A DNA stretch of 13,021 bases from Candidatus Atribacter fermentans (GTDB lineage Bacteria > Atribacterota > Atribacteria > Atribacterales > Atribacteraceae), in the NCBI GenBank assembly GCA_012517485.1, contig JAAYUT010000061.1, forward strand, positions 1-13,021, in the 5' to 3' direction. The notes beneath the pieces were generated by a model. It did not search any database and was not told the origin of the DNA. It saw only the letters and a program-made list of their open reading frames with translations. The position numbers and the translations under genes are program-made. The first letter of the stretch is position 1. Every line of letters starts with the position of its first letter. Positions 6,157 to 12,055 of the stretch are shown piece after piece.

Positions 6157-7007
6157 TGAAAGCTCAACCTGAATGTTTTAGTTGTAATATTCGACAAGCC
6201 TTAGAAGCAGTGGAGAATGCAGGAAAAGACAAAAAATTTACATGGCAAGTTTTGCAAAGAGTTTGTAAAGAATATTCTCAAGCTGATTTAAACTGGACAC
6301 CAGCTTTTATGACCACAGTTGCTCACCGTATTACTCAAGAAATGGTTGGTATTCAAGATATCTTTTACGAAGAAAAAAGATATTATAATCGAATGGCCTT
6401 GGAGCTTTATCCACAATTAAAAGAATATGTAGAAAAAAGCAACAATCGTTTAGAAACAGCCTTACGGATTGCTATTGCTGGCAATATTATTGATTTAGGT
6501 GTTTATAAAGAAGTTGAGGTTAACGAAATTCTTTATCAAATTGAGCACTCACCTTGGGGAATTTATGATTGGGAGGATTTTCAAACCGATCTTCATTCGT
6601 CAAAAATTCTTCTCTATATCGGTGATAATGCTGGTGAAGTTGTTTTTGACCGGGTTTTTTTAGAAGAAATCAATCAAGGAAAACAATTCTATTTTATTGT
6701 TAAGGAAAAACCGATTTCCAACGATGCTCTAAGGGAAGATGCTATTGAAGCTGGAATTGATAAGATTGCAACCATTCTAACAACTGGTCAGGGAGAAATT
6801 GGTATCGATATTGAACGTGCCCCTCAGGAAGTTCGCGAGGTTTGGAGAAAAGCCGATTGTATTTTATCCAAAGGTCAAGGAAATTTTGAAACTTTGAGCG
6901 ATCGGCCCGAAAGTCTGTATTTTCTTCTAAAAGCAAAATGTAAGGCAGTTTCTCGGGAATTGGGCGTAGAACAAGGGGCACTTGTTTTAAAGAAAAATCA
7001 TAAATAA
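6156..7007 (+). CDS. DUF89 (ARMT1-like) metal-dependent phosphatase
   Basis: The protein belongs to the DUF89 family, metal-dependent phosphatases thought to remove damaged or surplus sugar- and cofactor-phosphates. It opens with CFSC (C7, C10), typical of the stand-alone prokaryotic branch. AGNIID (108-113), GDNAGEVVFD (156-165) and SKGQGNFETL (238-247) are the family's signature segments; D157, N158 and D165 are the likely metal ligands. The length of 283 is usual. The ATG overlaps the stop of the upstream RCK gene by one base (TAATG) and has GGAGGA 5 bases ahead, so the two are co-translated. The true substrate is unknown, and the link to potassium control may be only operonic convenience. 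Confidence 0.87.
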   Translation: MKAQPECFSCNIRQALEAVENAGKDKKFTWQVLQRVCKEYSQADLNWTPAFMTTVAHRITQEMVGIQDIFYEEKRYYNRMALELYPQLKEYVEKSNNRLETALRIAIAGNIIDLGVYKEVEVNEILYQIEHSPWGIYDWEDFQTDLHSSKILLYIGDNAGEVVFDRVFLEEINQGKQFYFIVKEKPISNDALREDAIEAGIDKIATILTTGQGEIGIDIERAPQEVREVWRKADCILSKGQGNFETLSDRPESLYFLLKAKCKAVSRELGVEQGALVLKKNHK

Positions 7008-7177
7008 AATAACCTTTTCCCTTCGAGCTCTTGGATTATAAATAAGAAAATTGAAAAAGAAATAATTCACCCCGGTAATTTATATTTATGACAAAACAAT
7101 GAATTCGGTTGCATTGGAAAGGATCTGTTGTTCTCTTTTCATTCGGTCCATTAGTAAAGCCAGAACAAGATTTTATA

Positions 7178-7209
7178 CCTTCAAACAATTGAAGGATTCA
7201 CCATTTTTT
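7178..7209 (+). terminator. Possible weak terminator after the DUF89 gene
   Basis: CCTTCAA (7178-7184), the loop ACAA and TTGAAGG (7189-7195) form a perfect 7-bp stem. A run of six T lies at 7204-7209. The 8-base gap between stem and T-run is longer than in a standard intrinsic terminator, and it lies 170 bases after the stop, so this is tentative. Confidence 0.35.
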
Positions 7210-7349
7210 ATTTAGATTATTTCTGGAAAAATAAAAAAAGGTGATTGTGTTTTCGAGAGCAGGGAAAATGTTGGTGACTCTGATTAAATAATTTTACAAG
7301 AGAAATCGGTTTGTTTCTCATTAAGGAAATATTATTTTTTAGATGTGAC

Positions 7350-7378
7350 TTGCCAAAATATTTATTTATCTTTATTAT
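7350..7378 (+). promoter_or_regulatory. Promoter ahead of the NUDIX gene
   Basis: TTGCCA (7350-7355), a 17-base spacer and TATTAT (7373-7378) each match the vegetative consensus at five of six positions. The start of transcription would be about 7385, giving a leader of roughly 130 bases to the GTG at 7514. The surrounding DNA is very AT-rich, which raises the chance of random matches. Confidence 0.6.
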
Positions 7379-7465
7379 ATAATCAAAATATATGAAAAAA
7401 TAGCTTGATGATTTGCAAAAATCAACTTTTCGTGTAAAAATAATGAAAAAGATCAAAAAAAGAAT

Positions 7466-7491
7466 TTTGGATTGAAAATGCCCAATCCAAA
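7466..7491 (+). promoter_or_regulatory. Hairpin just upstream of the NUDIX start
   Basis: TTTGGATTG (7466-7474) and CAATCCAAA (7483-7491) form a perfect 9-bp stem with an 8-base loop. The loop contains the ATG at 7478 and the stem contains the TTG at 7472, the two alternative upstream starts. The ribosome site AAGGAG (7497-7502) begins 5 bases after the stem. It may act in translation control or mRNA stability. Confidence 0.5.
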
Positions 7492-7513
7492 CTGTCAAGG
7501 AGATCGTCAAAAG

Positions 7514-7948
7514 GTGACCATAAATTATGTTCAAGCCTGTGGCGGGATAGTAAGGAAACTTGAAGGGCAAAACCAATATATACTCCTCATTAGGAAAAAG
7601 AATTCCCCCTTTTGGACGCTTCCCAAGGGCCATCAGGAAAACGATGAATCAGATCACGAAACTGCAATTCGTGAGGTCCGAGAAGAAACTGGTTATGGTT
7701 GTAGAATTGAAAAAAATGTCGGAGAAATACAGTTTCAATACCAAAGAAATGGCCAGAACTTTTTAGAAAAGGTTCGTTATTTTCTGATGATACCGGAAGA
7801 TTACGAAAGTAATTTTGATACAAAAGAAATTGAAGAAATACGTTGGGTAGAGCTGAAAGAAACCCCAAACTTCCTTTTTTATCAGAATGAAAAAAATCTT
7901 GTTCAAAATATAATTCAAAGAAATATTGAAAATACGAATAATTATTGA
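7514..7948 (+). CDS. NUDIX hydrolase, possibly Ap4A-hydrolase type
   Basis: NUDIX enzymes split nucleoside diphosphates linked to another group, such as dinucleoside polyphosphates or damaged dNTPs. The complete Nudix box spans about residues 39-61, from GHQENDES through REVREETGY, with all required glycine, glutamate and arginine positions. FWTLPKGH just before it is typical of the bis(5'-nucleosyl)-tetraphosphatase-like subgroup. I chose the GTG at 7514 because it is the only candidate with a good ribosome site (AAGGAG, 7497-7502, 11 bases away), and it places the CGG strand start 9 residues in, as usual. ATG 7478 and TTG 7472 are in frame and would add 12 or 14 residues, but they lack a ribosome site and sit in a hairpin. 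The substrate is not determined. Confidence 0.85.
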   Translation: MTINYVQACGGIVRKLEGQNQYILLIRKKNSPFWTLPKGHQENDESDHETAIREVREETGYGCRIEKNVGEIQFQYQRNGQNFLEKVRYFLMIPEDYESNFDTKEIEEIRWVELKETPNFLFYQNEKNLVQNIIQRNIENTNNY

Positions 7949-8031
7949 GAAAGGGGGATAAACAAGTAAATATTGAAAAAAATGTATACAGTACTTGAAT
8001 TTTTCGGGAAAATGAGGTAAAAGGAGGGGGA

Positions 8032-8103
8032 ATGTTGGTTTCCCCAGGATCTCAGGGAAACGGATCCCCAAAAATAGCAGTTCAATGCGGACTAAGGAGG
8101 TAG
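8032..8103 (+). CDS. Possible 23-residue leader peptide before spoVS
   Basis: The ATG at 8032 follows AAGGAGG (8021-8027) after 4 bases. The frame runs 23 codons (start MLVSPGSQGN, end VQCGLRR) to TAG 8101-8103, four bases before the spoVS ATG. The ribosome site of spoVS (AAGGAGG, 8094-8100) forms the last codons of the leader. Several short stems can form in the leader RNA, such as GTTTCCC (8038-8044) with GGGAAAC (8055-8061). The peptide is not recognised, and a chance ORF remains possible. Confidence 0.4.
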   Translation: MLVSPGSQGNGSPKIAVQCGLRR

Positions 8104-8107
8104 GCTT

Positions 8108-8368
8108 ATGGAACTTCTCAAGATCTCTTCCAAGACAAGACCAGCAGCATTAGCCGGGGCTCTGGCAGGTGTAATAAGGGAACATGGGAAAGCGGAGATG
8201 CAAGCTGTTGGAGCAGGAGCGGTGAATCAGGCGGTAAAGGCAATAGCTATTGCAAGGGGCTATCTTGCGCCAAGTGGTGTAGATCTGGTTTGTATTCCAG
8301 CCTTTGTTGATGTGAAAATTGATGATAATGAGAAAACTGCAATAAGGTTCATAGTTCTTCCTGGATAG
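8108..8368 (+). CDS. spoVS: Stage V sporulation protein S (SpoVS)
   Basis: The 86-residue protein is the same length as B. subtilis SpoVS and matches it throughout. Landmarks are EVLKISSKT-like LLKISSKTRP (3-12), ALAGVIREHG (18-27), a GAGAVNQAVKAIAIARGYL segment (35-53) and the C-terminal RFIVLPG. SpoVS is a small dimeric Alba-like protein that influences sporulation stages and septation in Bacillus, but it also occurs in many bacteria that make no spores, where its role is not settled; nucleic acid binding is suspected. A strong AAGGAGG lies 7 bases before the ATG. The gene uses AGG for arginine and is richer in G and C than its neighbours, which may reflect strong conservation or expression. 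HU follows 40 bases later. Confidence 0.95.
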   Translation: MELLKISSKTRPAALAGALAGVIREHGKAEMQAVGAGAVNQAVKAIAIARGYLAPSGVDLVCIPAFVDVKIDDNEKTAIRFIVLPG

Positions 8369-8408
8369 GGGAAATCAGGATAAAATTTAAAAGGAGGTAA
8401 GTGGAGGG

Positions 8409-8699
8409 ATGAACAAACAAGAATTAGTAAATGTATTATCAGAAAATATTAACAAAAATAGGAAAGATAAGATTTCTAAAAAAGATATGGCAATGATAGT
8501 TGATAATTTATTTGATTCCATTCAAAAGGAATTAAAAAAAGGAGGGAAAATCCAACTCGTTGGTTTTGGAACTTTTGGGGTGAAAACCAGAGCTGGGCGG
8601 AGGGGCAGAAATCCACAAACTGGGAAAGAGATCCAAATCCCTTCCACAAAGGTACCGTTTTTCCGTCCTGGTAAAGTCTTAAAAGAAGTTGTAAAATAA
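8409..8699 (+). CDS. hup: HU family DNA-binding protein
   Basis: HU is a small dimeric nucleoid protein that bends DNA without strict sequence preference. The signature GFGTFGVKTRAGRRGRNP (52-69) leads into the DNA-gripping arm, with the intercalating proline P69. The end, KVPFFRPGKVLKEVV (81-95), is canonical. At 96 residues it is slightly longer than the usual 90, due to a lysine/asparagine-rich stretch near residues 15-24. Two ribosome sites precede it; AAGGAGGT (8391-8398) at 10 bases is the better one. It lies directly after spoVS and is followed by a strong stem-loop, so spoVS and hup look like one transcript. HU versus IHF cannot be fully separated by eye, but an HU homodimer is most likely. 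Confidence 0.94.
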   Translation: MNKQELVNVLSENINKNRKDKISKKDMAMIVDNLFDSIQKELKKGGKIQLVGFGTFGVKTRAGRRGRNPQTGKEIQIPSTKVPFFRPGKVLKEVVK

Positions 8700-8716
8700 T
8701 TTAATAGGAATATTTT

Positions 8717-8771
8717 ATTTATTTGATAAAAAAAGAAGGGGCATTGCCCCTTCTTTTTTTATCAAATAAAT
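8717..8771. terminator. Perfect 26-bp stem terminator after hup
   Basis: Arms 8717-8742 and 8746-8771 are perfect complements with a 3-base loop ATT. The GAAGGGGC/GCCCCTTC core is flanked by A7 on the left and T7 on the right, so it works as a rho-independent terminator for either strand. It ends the spoVS-hup unit. The 26-bp length is greater than a terminator needs. Confidence 0.9.
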
Positions 8772-8812
8772 TTGAAAAATAACTACCGAATCTTGGACAA
8801 GGAGATATCGAT

Positions 8813-9625
8813 ATGCTATGTGATTACCATATTCATACTCATCGCTGTGGTGATGCGCAGGGTAATTATGAGGAATATATTGAGACTGCTTTGCATATTG
8901 GTTTAACCGAAATTGGATTTTCGGGTCACTGTCCACAATATTTTCTTCCTAAAGAAAAAAGATCACGTCATTGTGCGATACCTGATGAAGAATTAGATAT
9001 CTATATAGAAGAAATCGAATCGCTCAAGACGAAATATAAAGATTCAATTGCTATAAAAACTGGATTAGAAGTTGATTATATCCCGGGAAAAGAGAAAGAA
9101 GCTTTGTCGGTAGTTGATTTTTATGAATGGGATTACCTTCTCTTGTCAGTTCATTTTTTAGGGGATTGGGCTTTTGATCACCCTAAATATATTCATTGTT
9201 ATGAAAACCGAGATATTAATGAAATCTATCGTTCATACTATAAAATTTTGATGCAAGGTATAGGAACTGGTTGTTACGATATTATTGCTCATTTTGATTT
9301 ACCGAAAAAGTTTCGTTTCCGACCGACTACGACTATTGAGGAAGAAGATCAAGCGATTGAGATGTGTAAAAAAGCTGATATGGCTATTGAAGTAAATACT
9401 GCTGGATATCGAAAACCGATTGGTGAGGCTTACCCTTCAGAAAACATTTTAAAAAAATGCTTTCAAGCTCAAATACCAATATGTCTTGGTTCCGATGCCC
9501 ATCATCCAAATGAGGTGGGGAAAGAATTTAAAACAGCCTTAGATTTAGTCAACAAAGTTGGGTATACTCATTTGACGCAATTTAATAGAAGAAGAAAATC
9601 GTCTTATCGAATTGAAAAGGGATAA
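8813..9625 (+). CDS. PHP-family phosphatase, histidinol-phosphatase (HisK/HisJ) type
   Basis: This enzyme belongs to the PHP superfamily, which uses three metal ions bound by histidines and acids. DYHIHTH (4-10), GHCP (38-41), GLEVDY (84-89), SVHF (112-115), HFD (160-162) and GSDAHH (226-231) are the expected metal-site blocks. Overall it best fits monofunctional histidinol-phosphate phosphatase, which makes L-histidinol in histidine synthesis. The length of 270 is right. No other his gene is nearby, so a related phosphoesterase role is possible. AAGGAG (8799-8804) lies 8 bases before the ATG. It sits after the hup terminator, so it needs its own promoter; none stands out. Confidence 0.83.
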   Translation: MLCDYHIHTHRCGDAQGNYEEYIETALHIGLTEIGFSGHCPQYFLPKEKRSRHCAIPDEELDIYIEEIESLKTKYKDSIAIKTGLEVDYIPGKEKEALSVVDFYEWDYLLLSVHFLGDWAFDHPKYIHCYENRDINEIYRSYYKILMQGIGTGCYDIIAHFDLPKKFRFRPTTTIEEEDQAIEMCKKADMAIEVNTAGYRKPIGEAYPSENILKKCFQAQIPICLGSDAHHPNEVGKEFKTALDLVNKVGYTHLTQFNRRRKSSYRIEKG

Positions 9626-9688
9626 AATATAAATAACTTCCTTGAAATTCCTCAAAAAAAAAGAAAGAGGCAAAAGGGAGAACTTCGA

Positions 9689-9922
9689 ATGAGGATGATT
9701 ATAACGATGATTTCGATAGTGATCATTGTGCCTATCCTCTTTTTAAAACTTGCTCGAGATTATCCTCAATCGATCTTCTTTCGATATTTCATTTGGATAG
9801 TCTTTATCCTTCTCATTCTCATATTTTTGTCTGCTATAGGAGGGAAAAAAAGCGATGAACACTACAACCTCTATCAAAAACCAACCAAGAAAAACAAAAA
9901 TAATAGCCACCATAGGACCTAG
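9689..9922 (+). CDS. Small two-helix membrane protein overlapping pyk
   Basis: A 77-residue protein of unknown function. Two hydrophobic helices are visible, about residues 3-20 (IITMISIVIIVPILFLKL) and 30-51 (FFRYFIWIVFILLILIFLSA), followed by a basic hydrophilic tail (QKPTKKNKNN). AAGGGAG (9674-9680) lies 8 bases before the ATG, a good ribosome site. The final 68 bases overlap the start of pyk in another frame; both helices are encoded before the overlap, and only the tail lies inside it. Long same-strand overlaps are uncommon, so a shorter real protein or a false gene is possible, but the helix content and ribosome site favour a real gene. Confidence 0.6.
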   Translation: MRMIITMISIVIIVPILFLKLARDYPQSIFFRYFIWIVFILLILIFLSAIGGKKSDEHYNLYQKPTKKNKNNSHHRT

Positions 9923-11294
9923 CGTTGCAAATCCAGAAAAAATTGTAAAATTAATTCAAGAAGGAGTTGATGTGTTCCGTTTAAATTTCTCTCATGGTAG
10001 TCTTGATGAACATTATTCCGCTCTGCAAACCATTCGAAAATACGATTTTGAAAAACAAGAATTTCATGCAGTAATTGGCGATCTTCCTGGTCCGAAACTG
10101 AGAATAGGAGAAATACAAGGAGGGGAAATAGAACTTCCTGATGAAGCCATCATTTATATTATACTTTCAACTCATCCTGGTTCTTTGCCGATAATGACTG
10201 TTGATAATGTTGAATTATTTGCTCTTCTAAAACCAGGCGATATTTTTTTTATCAATGACGGTTTAGTTCGTTTAAGGGTAATTTCCAATGAAAATCATAC
10301 TATTTTAAGTAAAGTAGAAAAGGGGGGAGTCATTTCTTCTCGCAAAGGAATCAACATTCCTTATCTTCCCGACAGTTTTCCTTCATTAACGGTTCGAGAT
10401 CTTCAAATTTTGGAAGCGATTAAAGATTGGGATTTGGATTTTCTCGCTCTTTCCTTTGTTCGAGGCGTCAAGGATATTGTCGCCTTACGAAATAAAATTG
10501 CCAGTTTTCCAAAGTCTTTTTCCGTAATTGCCAAAATTGAGAAACCGCAAGCTTTGAATGAGATCGAAGAAATCATTGAAGCATCCGATGGAATCATGAT
10601 AGCCAGAGGAGACCTCGGAGTTGAAATCCCGGTTGAATCGGTTCCATTTTGGCAGAAAAAAATAATTTTTGAATCCCGTTGTAAGTGCAAGCCAGTGATT
10701 GTAGCAACCCAATTATTGGATAGTATGATAAGAAATCCCATACCCACTCGAGCAGAAGTGAGTGACGTTGCTGGAGCAATATATGATGGAACCGATGCCA
10801 TTATGTTATCAGGTGAGACAGCAATGGGTGGCTTTCCTATGGAATCAGTACAAACGGCGAATAAAATTGCTCAATTTACCGAAAATCACGCTGATTTTGT
10901 TCCAGATGTCCAAAAAATCATGACAAATAATACTGATTTATCAAGTGCTATTTCTTTTGGAGCCTGGGAAATAGCCCGAAATCTTAAACTTCCAGTAATT
11001 GTGACATCAACCTATTCAGGAAGTACTGCTCGAAGGATTTCCCGATTTCGACCAAATATTCCAATACTCGCTTTTTCACCAAAGTATCAAATTCTCCGCC
11101 AGCTTAAGCTCTCCTTTGGGGTGATACCTTTTTCTATGAATTTGTGTACTGAGCCAATAGAATTGATCGAAGAAATGAAAAAACTGACCCTTGATTCTGG
11201 TTTTGGGAAAAAGGGTGATAAAATTGTTATTACAGCAGGTGTTCCTTTGCAAAAATCTGGTTTCACTAATTTACTCCAGGTCGAAGAGCTTTAA
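9855..11294 (+). CDS. pyk: Pyruvate kinase
   Basis: Pyruvate kinase makes pyruvate and ATP from phosphoenolpyruvate and ADP, the last step of glycolysis. TKIIATIGPS (14-23), FRLNFSHG (41-48, R42), AKIEKPQA (226-233, catalytic K227 and metal ligand E229), ARGDLGVE (250-257, D253) and ATQLLDSM (284-291, T285) are all present. The B domain is about residues 76-180. The length of 479 is standard without the extra C-terminal domain seen in Bacillus. At the potassium site the sequence reads DLPGPKLRI (76-84); the lysine in place of the usual glutamate marks potassium-independent enzymes. AGGAGGG (9838-9844) lies 10 bases before the ATG. The first 12 residues are an extension before the conserved core and overlap the upstream small gene. 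Confidence 0.96.
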   Translation: MNTTTSIKNQPRKTKIIATIGPSVANPEKIVKLIQEGVDVFRLNFSHGSLDEHYSALQTIRKYDFEKQEFHAVIGDLPGPKLRIGEIQGGEIELPDEAIIYIILSTHPGSLPIMTVDNVELFALLKPGDIFFINDGLVRLRVISNENHTILSKVEKGGVISSRKGINIPYLPDSFPSLTVRDLQILEAIKDWDLDFLALSFVRGVKDIVALRNKIASFPKSFSVIAKIEKPQALNEIEEIIEASDGIMIARGDLGVEIPVESVPFWQKKIIFESRCKCKPVIVATQLLDSMIRNPIPTRAEVSDVAGAIYDGTDAIMLSGETAMGGFPMESVQTANKIAQFTENHADFVPDVQKIMTNNTDLSSAISFGAWEIARNLKLPVIVTSTYSGSTARRISRFRPNIPILAFSPKYQILRQLKLSFGVIPFSMNLCTEPIELIEEMKKLTLDSGFGKKGDKIVITAGVPLQKSGFTNLLQVEEL

Positions 11295-11346
11295 AGTTTT
11301 GACAAAAAGATAAGGAAATTTCTTTGAAATTATTGTATGATAAATT

Positions 11347-11360
11347 ACAAGTCAACTTGT
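11347..11360. promoter_or_regulatory. Small palindrome upstream of glpP
   Basis: ACAAGT and ACTTGT are separated by CA, a perfect 6-bp palindrome about 30 bases before the glpP start. It could be a repressor site or a small RNA hairpin, or chance in AT-rich DNA. No clear promoter with two good boxes lies next to it. Confidence 0.25.
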
Positions 11361-11388
11361 TGAAAAACAGATCATTGAGGAAAATTCC

Positions 11389-11991
11389 ATGAATTTTGTT
11401 ACTCTCCTACAAGCCTATCCAGTCATTCCAGCTCTTCGTTTTGAAGGTCAAAAAACTATTGATTTATCTCCTATTCGATGGGGTGGGCCTTGCTTTCTAC
11501 TCGACGGGAATTTAAATACTATTCATGAAAATTTAGAAAAAATAGAAAAGTATTTTTCCGCCTTTTTTTTGCATCTCGATTTATTTTCTGGCCTTTCACC
11601 TGATAGCGATGGTTTAATCTTTTTAAAAAACCATATCCAAAAAATTAATGGAATCATATCGACTCGATCTCGGACTATATCTTTTGCAAAAAAACAAGGT
11701 TTTATGACAATATTTCGGATTTTCCTTTTAGATAGCGAAAGCTTGAACACCGGTTTGAAAGTCGCCTCTCAATTATCTCCCGATGCAATTGAAATCTTAC
11801 CTGGTATTATATTCCCCTTTATCCGAAAACAAATTCCAGCTCGAAACCTTCCACCAATTATTTGTGGAGGTTTTATACGCAACAATCGGGAAGTCAAGGC
11901 AATTTTACAATCAGGAGCAATGGCAGTATCAACCAGTTCACCGGATTTATGGACCATAGATAGAACATTCCTTTTAAAAAATAAAGGCTGA
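11389..11991 (+). CDS. glpP: Glycerol-3-phosphate responsive antiterminator GlpP
   Basis: GlpP binds the leader of glycerol operon mRNA when glycerol-3-phosphate is present and prevents early termination, as shown for B. subtilis glpD. The family blocks are clear: FFLHLDLFSGLSPDSDG (59-75), INGIISTRSRTISFAKKQG (86-104), IFRIFLLDSESLNTG (108-122), SPDAIEILPGI (130-140), PPIICGGFI (155-163) and GAMAVSTSSPDLW (176-188). The TIM-barrel-like protein is 200 residues, normal for the family. TGAGGA (11376-11381) lies 7 bases before the ATG. It follows pyk by 94 bases with no clear terminator. No glpF, glpK or glpD is present, so its target leader is outside the window; proximity to pyk hints at shared carbon control, which is inference. 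Confidence 0.93.
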   Translation: MNFVTLLQAYPVIPALRFEGQKTIDLSPIRWGGPCFLLDGNLNTIHENLEKIEKYFSAFFLHLDLFSGLSPDSDGLIFLKNHIQKINGIISTRSRTISFAKKQGFMTIFRIFLLDSESLNTGLKVASQLSPDAIEILPGIIFPFIRKQIPARNLPPIICGGFIRNNREVKAILQSGAMAVSTSSPDLWTIDRTFLLKNKG

Positions 11992-12055
11992 TTATTCACT
12001 TGATGAATTGAGGATGAAAATTCTTGGAAATTGATATAAACCTGATTAATCCCTA

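Larger units (their letters stand above)
7008..7513. other. Long AT-rich gap before the NUDIX gene
   Basis: About 500 bases without a convincing gene. It holds a stem at 7178-7195, a promoter at 7350-7378 and a hairpin at 7466-7491. The minus strand between about 7170 and 7085 has a short open stretch (LLMDRMKREQQILSNATEF and a few more residues) that could be a gene relic, but it has no start or ribosome site. Confidence 0.55.

Noticed and set aside
7085..7170. Minus-strand fragment LLMDRMKREQQILSNATEF
   Set aside because: It looks protein-like, perhaps a transposase or gene relic, but is under 30 codons, has no start and I cannot match it to a family.
7217..7633. 138-codon minus-strand frame across the gap and the NUDIX start
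   Set aside because: It overlaps the Nudix coding region and is low-complexity phenylalanine, isoleucine and lysine from AT-rich DNA.
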